Origin: Actinomycetaceae bacterium TAE3-ERU4
Lineage (GTDB): Bacteria; Actinomycetota; Actinomycetes; Actinomycetales; Actinomycetaceae
DNA length: 64,000 nt
Assembly: GCA_019218365.1 (NCBI GenBank)
Contig: JAHUUJ010000003.1
Span: 62,001 to 126,000, forward strand
Reading direction: 5' to 3'
Shown here: positions 49,060-57,992 of the stretch, in pieces
How the letters are laid out: each line of letters opens with the position of its first letter
How positions within the stretch are numbered: the first letter of the stretch is position 1
Notes under the pieces: model-generated
What the model was told of the DNA's origin: nothing
Databases searched by the model: none
What the model saw: the letters and a program-made list of their open reading frames with translations, nothing else
Translations under genes and position numbers: made by a program

Positions 49060-51747
49060 ATGCGCACGTCTCAAATTCGTTCTCGATGGCTTGATTTCTT
49101 TGCTTCGAAAGAGCACCACATTGCTCCTTCGGTGCCTTTGATTTCCCCAGACCCGTCAATTTTGTTCACTATTGCCGGTATGGTTCCTTTTATTCCTTAC
49201 ATTATTGGAACAGAGAAGGCCCCTTGGCCACGTGTAGCTTCAGTGCAGAAGTGTATTCGTACAAATGATATTGATAACGTAGGGAAAACCACTCGTCACG
49301 GCACTTTCTTCCAGATGAATGGTAATTTTTCTTTTGGAGATTATTTCAAGGAAGGTGCGATTAACTTTGCTTGGGAGCTTCTTACCTCCGAGGTAGATAA
49401 GGGCGGATACGGTTTAGATGGTGATCGTTTCTGGGTCACGCTTTGGGAAGAAGACCACGAATCATTCGATATTCTTACCAAGTCTTTAGGCATTGATTCC
49501 CGCCAAATTGTAAGACTTCCTCGTAAAGAAAACTTCTGGGACACAGGTCAGCCTGGTCCGGCCGGTCCATGTGCTGAATGGCATTACGATCGTGGCCCTG
49601 AATTCGGTCCAGAAGCTGTTGGGGGAAATGTTGACCCCGGCGGCGACCGTTATTTAGAAGTATGGAACCTCGTTTTCGACCAGTATCTACGTGGTGAGGG
49701 AACCGGTAAAGATTATCCTCTACTGGGTGAACTTGACGCCAAAGCAATTGATACCGGCGCCGGTTTGGAACGTCTTGCAGTTCTCTTGCAAGGCAAAAAC
49801 AACATGTACGAAATCGATGAGGTTTTTCCCGTCATCGAAACTGCAGAAAAGCTTACAGGCTTAAAGTACGGACAGAATCAAGATCCTCAGGCCGACGTGC
49901 GAATGCGTGTGGTAGCTGACCATGTGCGTTCTTCTCTAATGCTAATTGGAGATGGGGTAATTCCTGGAAATGACGGTCGTGGTTATGTACTACGTCGTCT
50001 TGTTCGTCGCGCCGTAAGGGCCATGCGTCTTTTGGGAGTAGACAAGCCCGTATTACCGGATTTATTACCTGTCTCTAAAGATGTGATGAAGCTTTCTTAC
50101 CCCGAGTTAGAAAAGAATTGGGATCGCATCAGTGATGTTGCCTATACAGAAGAAGAGGCTTTCTTACGTACCCTTGTAGCCGGAACTACCATCTTTGATA
50201 CAAAGGTCTCGCAGATTAAATCAGGTGATTCGGCGGTACTTTCTGGAGCGGATGCTTTCGCGCTTCATGACACCTACGGTTTCCCAATTGACCTTACGCT
50301 AGAAATGGCTGCAGAAAAGGGAATTAAAGTAGACCAAGATTCTTTCCGCAAGCTGATGCAAGAGCAGAAAGACCGAGCTCGTGCGGATGCTTTAGAAAAG
50401 AAGACAGGGCACGTTGACTCCCGGGTATACCATGATTTGATGGAAAAACTGGGGGGAGCTGTTAACTTCCTCGGATATACCGATTACATTGCCCAGGCCA
50501 AAGTAATGGGTCTTTTGGTAGACGGGCAACCACGTGATGTCGTTATCGGTCCGGCAAATGTAGATGTAATCCTTGATCAGACCCCATTTTATGCAGAAAT
50601 GGGTGGGCAGCTAGCGGACCAGGGAACTATTCAGACTTTAGCTGGCAGCACTCTGGAAGTACGCGATGTTCAGGCTCCAATCGCTGGTTTGAGTGTTCAC
50701 CGCTGTAAGCTTTCTGCTGGAGAAATCGCATTAGGGGAGAACGTTACTGCCATAATTGATACAGATCGTCGAATAGCGATTGCGCGTGCACATACTTCTA
50801 CCCACATGGTGCATAAAGCACTCCATGAGACACTTGGGGACCAGGCTACCCAGGCGGGTTCAGAGAATTCTCCTTCTCGCATGCGTTTTGACTTCCGTCA
50901 TGGACAGGCTCTCTCTGAAGATGCCCTTTGTACCATTGAGAGCCGGGTTAATGAGCAGCTTTCGGAAAATCTATCTGTAACCGATCGGGTAATGGACATT
51001 GATGAGGCTAAGGCACTTGGCGCAATGGCTCTCTTCGGTGAAAAATATGGGCGTCGAGTTCGTGTTGTCACTATTGGTGATGGATGGTCTCGCGAGCTAT
51101 GCGCTGGTACGCATGTTCCCTTTACGGGACACATTGGTCGTATTACCTTGCTGGGAGAATCTTCAATTGGATCTGGGGTGCGTCGTATGGACGCGCTGGT
51201 TGGTCAGGGTGCATACGAATACCAATCTAAGGAACATGCTTTAGTGTCTCAGCTTTCTTCTCTCATTGGAAGGAATCCACAGCAGCTTCCGCAAGCTGTA
51301 GAGTCTCTTCTTGATCGGCTAAAGAAAGCTGAAAAAGAACTTTCGCAGCTACAGACCGAAGCGGCAATTTCCAAGGCGATGGAACTGGCTAACCGAACAC
51401 GTCAGGTTGGACAGGTAAAGGTAATTGCCGAAAACTTGGGTTCTCTTGCTTCTTCTGATGCTTTGCGAACCGCGGTGCTTCAGTTGCGTTCCCGTTTAGG
51501 GGAGGAAAAAGCAACAGTTGTTGCTCTAGCGGCAGATATTGAAGGGAAAGGTTCATTAATCGTGGCAACTAATGCGGCTGCTAGAGACGCTAAAATAGCC
51601 GCGGGCAACCTAATCCGTAACGCAGCGAAGAAAGCGGGCGGTGGAGGCGGTGGAAAGCCTGATATGGCTCAAGCCGGGATTAAAGATTCATCGAAGTTGC
51701 AAATTGCGCTAGATTCGATTCTGGCCGATTTGCAAGATACTGTATGA
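49060..51747 (+). CDS. alaS: Alanyl-tRNA synthetase
   Basis: Class II synthetase of 895 residues. The catalytic domain begins RSRWLDFFASKEH with TIAGMVPFIPYI. The editing domain has the zinc ligands HTSTHMVHKAL and CAGTH. The C-Ala domain has a Gly-rich GGGGGGKPDMAQAG signature. It overlaps ruvX by 4 nt. An RBS AAGGA lies 5-6 nt upstream of the ATG. Confidence 0.98.
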   Translation: MRTSQIRSRWLDFFASKEHHIAPSVPLISPDPSILFTIAGMVPFIPYIIGTEKAPWPRVASVQKCIRTNDIDNVGKTTRHGTFFQMNGNFSFGDYFKEGAINFAWELLTSEVDKGGYGLDGDRFWVTLWEEDHESFDILTKSLGIDSRQIVRLPRKENFWDTGQPGPAGPCAEWHYDRGPEFGPEAVGGNVDPGGDRYLEVWNLVFDQYLRGEGTGKDYPLLGELDAKAIDTGAGLERLAVLLQGKNNMYEIDEVFPVIETAEKLTGLKYGQNQDPQADVRMRVVADHVRSSLMLIGDGVIPGNDGRGYVLRRLVRRAVRAMRLLGVDKPVLPDLLPVSKDVMKLSYPELEKNWDRISDVAYTEEEAFLRTLVAGTTIFDTKVSQIKSGDSAVLSGADAFALHDTYGFPIDLTLEMAAEKGIKVDQDSFRKLMQEQKDRARADALEKKTGHVDSRVYHDLMEKLGGAVNFLGYTDYIAQAKVMGLLVDGQPRDVVIGPANVDVILDQTPFYAEMGGQLADQGTIQTLAGSTLEVRDVQAPIAGLSVHRCKLSAGEIALGENVTAIIDTDRRIAIARAHTSTHMVHKALHETLGDQATQAGSENSPSRMRFDFRHGQALSEDALCTIESRVNEQLSENLSVTDRVMDIDEAKALGAMALFGEKYGRRVRVVTIGDGWSRELCAGTHVPFTGHIGRITLLGESSIGSGVRRMDALVGQGAYEYQSKEHALVSQLSSLIGRNPQQLPQAVESLLDRLKKAEKELSQLQTEAAISKAMELANRTRQVGQVKVIAENLGSLASSDALRTAVLQLRSRLGEEKATVVALAADIEGKGSLIVATNAAARDAKIAAGNLIRNAAKKAGGGGGGKPDMAQAGIKDSSKLQIALDSILADLQDTV

Positions 51748-52226
51748 GTTTAGAACAAGCTCAGAGATGGTCGTTTGATGTTGGCCGCGCCCGTATAGGC
51801 GCGGCCCGTTCCCCGCGCGGTACCAGCGTTGTTCTCCCCGTTAATACTTTTTGTGTAGATACTGCTCAGACCTACTGGGATGATATAGAAGATGCACTTG
51901 AGGAATATCCAGCTGACATAATTTATGTTGGACTTCCTCTACATCTAAATGGGAAATCTGGTGCTAGTGTTCAAATGGTACGTGAATTTGCTACCGAGTT
52001 GGCTTCACTGTATCCGCTTGCAGAAATCCGTTTAGTGGATGAACGTCTTTCCTCGGTGTCTGCTCATCAGCGATTAGCGGAAGCTGGAGTAAGTGGGAAA
52101 AATAGAAAGTCGATTATCGATCAAGCTGCAGCAGTTGTTATCCTAGAAACGGCAATAGCTTTTGAACAGGAAAACTCTGGTTTTGCAGGTAAGCTTTTCA
52201 GTAGGGCAAAGCGTGAAAGGAAATAG
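51744..52226 (+). CDS. ruvX: Holliday junction resolvase-like YqgF/RuvX
   Basis: An RNase H-fold nuclease of 160 residues thought to process pre-16S rRNA 5' ends or Holliday junctions. Catalytic residues are visible in FDVGRARIG (Asp), VGLPLHLNG, VDERLSS (Glu) and SIIDQAAAVVIL (Asp). The alaS-ruvX-mltG-aroE order is conserved in actinobacteria. Confidence 0.93.
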   Translation: MSLEQAQRWSFDVGRARIGAARSPRGTSVVLPVNTFCVDTAQTYWDDIEDALEEYPADIIYVGLPLHLNGKSGASVQMVREFATELASLYPLAEIRLVDERLSSVSAHQRLAEAGVSGKNRKSIIDQAAAVVILETAIAFEQENSGFAGKLFSRAKRERK

Positions 52227-52228
52227 TT

Positions 52229-53689
52229 TTGGTAACCGAAAATGGTGATAAAAGTTCGCGCCATATCCCTTCACGGCGAGAATTGCGTGCACAACGTGAA
52301 CGAGAACGCCTAGTAGCACAGAGTGAAGAGAACAAAAACCTAGTGGAAAAGAATATTGTTTCTTCATCCGATATCTCTACTACTCGCGAGGCAGTAGCGA
52401 CTGGCTTGCTAGATTCTCATGCGATGTCTGAGGAATCTTCTCAGTCCGTTCATACTGAAGTTGTTGAAGAGTCTCCTGCTACTACCGTAGGGGCAGCCGC
52501 GTCAAATGCAGAAAAAGATGATGCACAAGCAATCTCTCGCAATGCGATTGTGGCCAAGGCCCAGCGAGTCAAAGAAGACGGTGGACCGAGGGAGGAATTT
52601 TTGACTGCTCGGAATAAAAAGCGTTCTGCAAAAAAAATTCGTAATGTTATTTCTACTTTGTTAGTTTTAGCCTTAATTGCCGGATTGGTTTGGCTGGGAA
52701 TTTTTCTAGCGAAAACTTTCCTTGGTACTTCAGCTAAACTGGCGGACTATTCAGGTCCGGGAACTGGCAGCATTACGGTTGAGGTCCCACGTGGAACCTC
52801 AGGTGGACAAATCGGTAGCATACTAGTCGATCACGGAGTAGTTGCTTCCAAAGATGCTTTCTCATCTGCTTTTACTTCCAATCCTGAGGCTCGGAATATT
52901 CAACCTGGAGTCTATAAGCTCTCGCAAAAAATGAGCTCAGCAGCAGCTTTAGCCGCACTTCTAGATCCGGCAAATCGTATTGATTCAGGATTAACAATTC
53001 CCGAAGGATACACTGTAAAACAGATTACTGAACGTCTGGTTAAACGTGGCGGTTACACGGAAGAACAGGTTAAAGAGGCACTGGCTAATCCAGCAGCATT
53101 GGGGCTACCTGAACAGGCGAAAAATAATCTTGAAGGATGGGTTGCTCCGGCAACTTATGCTCAGAAAAAGGATGAATCTGTTACCGATTTACTTAAATCA
53201 ATGGTAGCTAAGAACATTCAGCGTCTGAAAGCATTAGGTGTTCCCGAAAGCCGCTGGCAGGAAGTTTTAACTAAAGCCTCAATTTTAGAACGAGAAGTTG
53301 CTACTCCTGAGTATCTTCCCAAGGTAGCTCGAGTAATTGATAATCGATTGGATTCCGAAAAAGGCAAGCAGGTTCTGAACAAACTGCAAATGGACTCTAC
53401 TGTTTCCTATGCATCTGGACGTACCTCAGGAATCCCTAATAAAACTGAACTACAGGCTGATTCACCTTATAACACCTACAAGAATGCTGGTCTTCCTCCA
53501 ACTCCGATTGGAACTGTTGGAAAAGCTGCTATTGAAGCTGTAATGCATCCAGCCGAAGGTAATTGGCTTTATTTCGTAACTACTAATTTAAAAACCGGTG
53601 AAACTAAGTTTTACGATACCTATGAAGAGTTCTTGAAGGGGAAGGCAGAGCTCGCCCAGTATTGCTCGGATAATCCCAAATGGTGTTAA
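52229..53689 (+). CDS. mltG: Endolytic murein transglycosylase MltG
   Basis: A membrane-anchored lytic transglycosylase that ends nascent glycan strands. It has 486 residues. About 135 charged cytoplasmic residues precede one transmembrane helix (ISTLLVLALIAGLVWLGIF). The YceG domain shows LEGWVAPATY, the catalytic Glu in ASILEREV, LQMDSTVSYA and SPYNTYKNAGLPPTPIG. The start is TTG after AAAGGAAA, 2 nt beyond ruvX. The long N-terminus is typical of actinobacterial MltG. Confidence 0.94.
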   Translation: MVTENGDKSSRHIPSRRELRAQRERERLVAQSEENKNLVEKNIVSSSDISTTREAVATGLLDSHAMSEESSQSVHTEVVEESPATTVGAAASNAEKDDAQAISRNAIVAKAQRVKEDGGPREEFLTARNKKRSAKKIRNVISTLLVLALIAGLVWLGIFLAKTFLGTSAKLADYSGPGTGSITVEVPRGTSGGQIGSILVDHGVVASKDAFSSAFTSNPEARNIQPGVYKLSQKMSSAAALAALLDPANRIDSGLTIPEGYTVKQITERLVKRGGYTEEQVKEALANPAALGLPEQAKNNLEGWVAPATYAQKKDESVTDLLKSMVAKNIQRLKALGVPESRWQEVLTKASILEREVATPEYLPKVARVIDNRLDSEKGKQVLNKLQMDSTVSYASGRTSGIPNKTELQADSPYNTYKNAGLPPTPIGTVGKAAIEAVMHPAEGNWLYFVTTNLKTGETKFYDTYEEFLKGKAELAQYCSDNPKWC

Positions 53690-53693
53690 ATCC

Positions 53694-54518
53694 GTGAGGC
53701 ATTTTGCTCTGATTGGGAGTCCCATTACCCATTCATTTTCTCCTGCGATTCACCAAGCTGGGTACAGGGCATTGGGATTAGAGGCTGATTATTCCTTATT
53801 TGAGTGTTCTCAGATTCCAGCCAGAGATTTTCCCGGTTTTAATTTTTCGGGTCTGTCTGTAACGATGCCTCTAAAGCAGCAAGTAATTCCTTTTTTAGAT
53901 TCTGTAGAGCCGCTTGCTGATGCAGTTGGAAGTGTAAATACCGTAATCAATTCAGACGGATTTTTAACAGGGTTTAATACTGATGTTTATGGTATTTCTC
54001 AGGCGATTAGAGCTTGTTGCACGAATCGGGATTTCTCTAAAGTGGTTATTTTAGGTTCCCGCGCGTCTGCCTGCTCAGCATTAGCTGCTGTTAATGAGTT
54101 TGGGAATCCCGAGGTGAGCGTAGTTGCTCGTACTCTCGGCGGGCCTGGTACTGTTTCTATCGCAGCGGGAAAGATGGGAGTTATTTTTCATCCAATTCCA
54201 TGGAGAATGAAGGAAAAAGTTTACGAAACGATAAGAGAAGCAGATTTGTTAATTTCTACTGTTCCAAATGAGGCACTGGTAGATTTTCCAGATTTATCTT
54301 TTTCGTCTGGGACGGTAGTTTTAGAAGCTGCGTATAAAGACAAAAATAGCTTTCTAAAAAATATTTCTTCTTGCCAGAAAGTAACGTATATTCCCGGTAC
54401 AGAAATGCTCTTTTATCAAGCTTTACAACAATTTTCTCTAATGACGGGAAAACCTGCTCCGGCCGATGCTATGCGAAAAGAATTAGAAGCTCAAATTTCT
54501 TTATCCATGTTGCGTTAG
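53694..54518 (+). CDS. aroE: Shikimate dehydrogenase
   Basis: It reduces 3-dehydroshikimate to shikimate. It has 274 residues. The substrate domain is well kept: LIGSPITHSFSPAIHQAG, SVTMPLKQQV (catalytic Lys), GFNTDVYG (catalytic Asp) and QALQQFSLMTGKPAP. The NADP-binding loop is unusual: ILGSRASACSAL replaces the Gly-rich GAGGAA motif, and no clear NRT motif follows. The gene may be active with altered cofactor binding. GTG start, 4 nt after mltG. Confidence 0.9.
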   Translation: MRHFALIGSPITHSFSPAIHQAGYRALGLEADYSLFECSQIPARDFPGFNFSGLSVTMPLKQQVIPFLDSVEPLADAVGSVNTVINSDGFLTGFNTDVYGISQAIRACCTNRDFSKVVILGSRASACSALAAVNEFGNPEVSVVARTLGGPGTVSIAAGKMGVIFHPIPWRMKEKVYETIREADLLISTVPNEALVDFPDLSFSSGTVVLEAAYKDKNSFLKNISSCQKVTYIPGTEMLFYQALQQFSLMTGKPAPADAMRKELEAQISLSMLR

Positions 54519-54527
54519 GTGAGTGTC

Positions 54528-55148
54528 ATGGAAAGTGTGGGTTTTTATATTCCGTTTTTGTTTTTATCTATCACTTTTCTTGTTGCTTCCTTTCAGTTTT
54601 TCTCTCTAGCCCCGATAATCTCACAGGATTATTTAGGAAAAACATTTCCCTTTTATCCTGCGAGTTTGACCTACCTTAATATATTTTTTCTAGGAATAGC
54701 CGCATTCCGTTCGCCACTAGAAGTAGCCTTATTACTACCTATGATTCCCTTTGTTCTTTTAGCCTGTGAAATAGACTATCGTGTCTATCTTCTACCGAAT
54801 ATTTTATTGTTGCGGGCTTTAGCCTGGTCTTTACCTGGAATCTTCTACCTGATGTTTAGAGGAGAATATTCTCTATTGGGATTTTCCTTGCTGGGGTCTT
54901 TAATAGCGGCTTTATTTTTCTTGATTTCTATGCATTTAGGGGTTGGTGCTGGAGATACTAAATTTGCTCCACTTATTTTCTTCTGGGCAATAGTGTCTAA
55001 AGTTTTTATTTCCTATTTATTCACGCTTTGCTTTGCTCCGGCAATCTTTATTTGTATACGTGGTCTTATTTTTCAACGTTTTCCTCGCAATATAGCCTAT
55101 GGACCTTGGATTCTTTTTGCTCTTTTGTTCTCTCTTGCGATTGCCTAA
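54528..55148 (+). CDS. Prepilin peptidase, A24 family, short form
   Basis: A membrane aspartyl protease of about 206 residues with six or more helices. Both catalytic Asp motifs are present: EIDYRVYLLPN and GVGAGDTKF (the GxGD signature). The N-terminal methylase part of PilD is absent. ATG 54528 follows AGGTGAG; a GTG at 54519 directly after the aroE stop is also in frame. It would process type IV or Tad prepilins, but no pilin gene is in the window. Confidence 0.85.
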   Translation: MESVGFYIPFLFLSITFLVASFQFFSLAPIISQDYLGKTFPFYPASLTYLNIFFLGIAAFRSPLEVALLLPMIPFVLLACEIDYRVYLLPNILLLRALAWSLPGIFYLMFRGEYSLLGFSLLGSLIAALFFLISMHLGVGAGDTKFAPLIFFWAIVSKVFISYLFTLCFAPAIFICIRGLIFQRFPRNIAYGPWILFALLFSLAIA

Positions 55149-55177
55149 TAGGCGATGAAATATGGAATAATCTCCTT

Positions 55178-56383
55178 ATGCTCAGATGGATAACTGCTGG
55201 AGAATCACATGGACCGGCCTTAGTAGGAATAATTGATGGGGTTCCTGCAGGGTTAGAGATTACTAAAAAAGATTTCGAGCACCAACTTTGGCGTCGTCGT
55301 CAAGGTGCGGGTCGGGGAGCACGCCAAAAATTTGAACAAGATAATCTTCAAATTTTGGGAGGTATTAGGCATGGCATGACAACCGGTTCTCCCATCGCTT
55401 TGGTAATTGAAAATTCTGAGTGGCCCAAGTGGAAAGACGTCATGAGTTCTGATCCTATTGAGCAAGAACTTTTACGTTTAAATACAGGCCGTGGTGATGA
55501 GCGAGAATTAGCTCGTAGTCGTCCTTTAACACGTCCTCGCCCCGGGCACGCTGATTTAGCCGGAGCAATAAAATACCAGCATTTTGACGCCCGTAATGTT
55601 TTGGAAAGAGCTTCCGCTCGCGAAACAGCTGCCAGAGTTGCTGTGGGTACGGTAGCTCGACAGATACTAAAACAATCCGCAGGAATTGAAGTTATCGGTC
55701 ATCTAAGAGCCCTGGGAGAAATAGACTCTACAGCCCCTTTGCCTCTACCGAACCAGGCTGAAGCATTAGATTTATCTGCTGTTCGTTGTCTTGAAGAGCA
55801 GAGTGCAAAAAAGATGTTGGATTATCTTGAAGAAATAAAGAAATCATCAGATACCTGTGGGGGAATAGTCGAGGTCTGTGCATATGGCGTACCTGTAGGA
55901 CTTGGTTCTCACATTCAGCATGATAGACGGTTAGATGCTGATATAGCTGCTGGATTAATGTCTATTCAAGCTGTTAAAGGAGTCGAAATTGGTTTGGGCA
56001 TGCAAAGCGGTCGTACACGTGGTTCTCAGGCCCAAGATGAAATATACCTAGATGAAAACGGGAATTGGAAACGATCTTCTAATCGAGCTGGGGGAGTAGA
56101 AGGTGGCGTCTCCAATGGTCAACCGATTGTCGCACGATGCGCTATTAAACCAATTTCCACTGTTCCTCGTGCTTTACGTACCGTCGATTGGAATACGAGT
56201 GAGCCTGCTTCTGCAAATCACCAGCGTTCTGATGTGTGTGCAGCTGTGCCAGCAGTAGTAATTGCCGAAGCTTGTCTTAGCTTGGTTCTTGCTAAACATC
56301 TTTTACAACGCGCTGGGGGCGATACTCTAGAGCAGATTAAGCGTAATTTGGAAACTCTAAATCGGGATGATACACGTGCCTAA
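55178..56383 (+). CDS. aroC: Chorismate synthase
   Basis: It makes chorismate from EPSP using reduced FMN. It has 401 residues. Signatures are MLRWITAGESHGPALVGIIDG, RRRQGAGRGARQ, RPRPGHADLAGAIKY and NRAGGVEGGVSNGQPI. ATG 55178 is the family start, although no ribosome binding site is seen; AATAAT ends 7 nt upstream. It overlaps the next gene by 17 nt. Confidence 0.96.
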   Translation: MLRWITAGESHGPALVGIIDGVPAGLEITKKDFEHQLWRRRQGAGRGARQKFEQDNLQILGGIRHGMTTGSPIALVIENSEWPKWKDVMSSDPIEQELLRLNTGRGDERELARSRPLTRPRPGHADLAGAIKYQHFDARNVLERASARETAARVAVGTVARQILKQSAGIEVIGHLRALGEIDSTAPLPLPNQAEALDLSAVRCLEEQSAKKMLDYLEEIKKSSDTCGGIVEVCAYGVPVGLGSHIQHDRRLDADIAAGLMSIQAVKGVEIGLGMQSGRTRGSQAQDEIYLDENGNWKRSSNRAGGVEGGVSNGQPIVARCAIKPISTVPRALRTVDWNTSEPASANHQRSDVCAAVPAVVIAEACLSLVLAKHLLQRAGGDTLEQIKRNLETLNRDDTRA

Positions 56384-57992
56384 TTTTTACAAGTCACAAG
56401 AAATACCCCACAGAATTTATTTCACTGGGCTTCCTGGAGCAGGAAAATCCACTATTTCGCAATTATTAGCGACCGCTTTAGGGTATCAACTAATAGATAT
56501 TGATAAATCTGTTGAGGAATCTGCAGGAAAATCTATAAAAAGTATTTTTCTTGATTCTGGAGAAAAAACTTTTCGAGATTACGAGAAAGAATCCATTGCT
56601 TCTACAATCCTCAAAAAGCAAATAGTTGTTTCATTAGGCGGGGGAGCTTTGGAAAACCCTGAAGTCTTTCAAATGCTTAAAGATGAATATGTAGTTTATT
56701 TACAAGTATCAGAACTAAATGCTCTCTCACGTATTCAAAAACAAGGGATAACTCGTCCGTTGCTAGATACCTTATCCCCACTTAAAACCCTAGAGGAGCT
56801 TTCTTCTGCCCGTAAGTCTAAATATGAAAAAGTAGCCTCTTTACAGCAAAAAACCGACGATTTATCTCCCCACGAAGTCACTAATCAAATACTTGAAAAG
56901 TTTGCCGCAGAAACCAGAGTTTCCTCTGTCAAAGAATCTGATTTATCCGGTGGATACAATATTTTTACCGCTATTAGTTTTTTCCCTTCAGTAGCTAATT
57001 CCCTGTTAAAACTAGGTGCTGATACTCTTATCATTTGTCCTCAGGTTCTTCGCCAACAAGCAGATCAGCTCTGTTCTTTTCTTTGCGATGCAGGACTTAA
57101 AAGCACTATTTTTGAACACCTTGAAGGAGAACGGGCTAAGGACATAAATGAACTCTCACGTGCTTGGAATTATCTAGGAGAAATTGGATACGGTCGTGAT
57201 TGCGTCATAGTAGGTCTAGGGGGTGGAGCGACCACAGATTTCGCTGGATTTGTTGGTGCAACCTGGATGCGGGGAGTAAAAACTTGTTTAGTCCCAACAA
57301 CGCTATTAGGGATGGTTGATGCTTCTGTAGGAGGTAAAACAGGTATCAATACGCATCATGGAAAGAATCTAGTTGGGGCTTTTCATTCTCCTAGTGAAGT
57401 TTTTTGTGACTTGAGTTTTTTGGATACACTTCCCGTTCAACAACTACGTTCTGGAATGGCTGAGATAGTCAAATGTGGTTTTATCAAAGACACTTCAATT
57501 TTGTCTATTTTCGATGCCTATCGCGGCTCTCTTCCTCCACGGCCAGCTTTTCCTGCATTAATCTCTAAGGCCATAGATGTTAAAGCAAAAATAGTTTCGG
57601 CGGATTTTCGAGAATCCGGAGAAAGAGAATTTCTAAATTTTGGACATACTTTTGGACACGCAGTAGAAAAATGTGAAAACTATACGATTCCACACGGACA
57701 CGCCGTTTCATTAGGAATGGTTTTTGCTACTAGATTAGCCGTTGAGGTGGGATTGTCTTCTGTCTCTTTAGCCAATCAGGTAGAGTCTTATTTGCTTTCT
57801 CTAGGTCTTCCAATTAGCTATAGGGGACGCTGGGAGCCTTTACGCAAAGCCATGGGACGCGATAAAAAGAACCGCCACGGCGCGTTACGCTTTGTGCTCC
57901 TTGAATCGTTGGGAAAAGTAAGAACTGTTGAAGTAAATAGTGAGCAAGCATTAGAAAATACTGCCCGTTCAATGGGAGTAAACTTTGGCTGA
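56367..57992 (+). CDS. Bifunctional shikimate kinase / 3-dehydroquinate synthase fusion
   Basis: A 541-residue protein joining two shikimate pathway steps. Residues about 15-180 are shikimate kinase (AroK): P-loop GLPGAGKST, DIDKSVEESAG, VSLGGGALENP and RPLL. Residues about 195-541 are 3-dehydroquinate synthase (AroB): GLGGGATTDFAGFVGATWMRG, PTTLLGMVDASVGGKTGIN, NLVGAFHSP, metal ligands in AEIVKCG, NFGHTFGHAVE and HGHAVSLGM. Both halves keep their catalytic residues. Similar fusions exist in some other actinobacteria. The kinase half is AT-rich and quite divergent. Confidence 0.94.
   Translation: MIHVPNFYKSQEIPHRIYFTGLPGAGKSTISQLLATALGYQLIDIDKSVEESAGKSIKSIFLDSGEKTFRDYEKESIASTILKKQIVVSLGGGALENPEVFQMLKDEYVVYLQVSELNALSRIQKQGITRPLLDTLSPLKTLEELSSARKSKYEKVASLQQKTDDLSPHEVTNQILEKFAAETRVSSVKESDLSGGYNIFTAISFFPSVANSLLKLGADTLIICPQVLRQQADQLCSFLCDAGLKSTIFEHLEGERAKDINELSRAWNYLGEIGYGRDCVIVGLGGGATTDFAGFVGATWMRGVKTCLVPTTLLGMVDASVGGKTGINTHHGKNLVGAFHSPSEVFCDLSFLDTLPVQQLRSGMAEIVKCGFIKDTSILSIFDAYRGSLPPRPAFPALISKAIDVKAKIVSADFRESGEREFLNFGHTFGHAVEKCENYTIPHGHAVSLGMVFATRLAVEVGLSSVSLANQVESYLLSLGLPISYRGRWEPLRKAMGRDKKNRHGALRFVLLESLGKVRTVEVNSEQALENTARSMGVNFG

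Noticed and set aside
55028-55177. N-terminal extension of aroC by 50 residues
   Set aside because: It overlaps the prepilin peptidase gene, and the family start MLRWITAGESHG lies at 55178.
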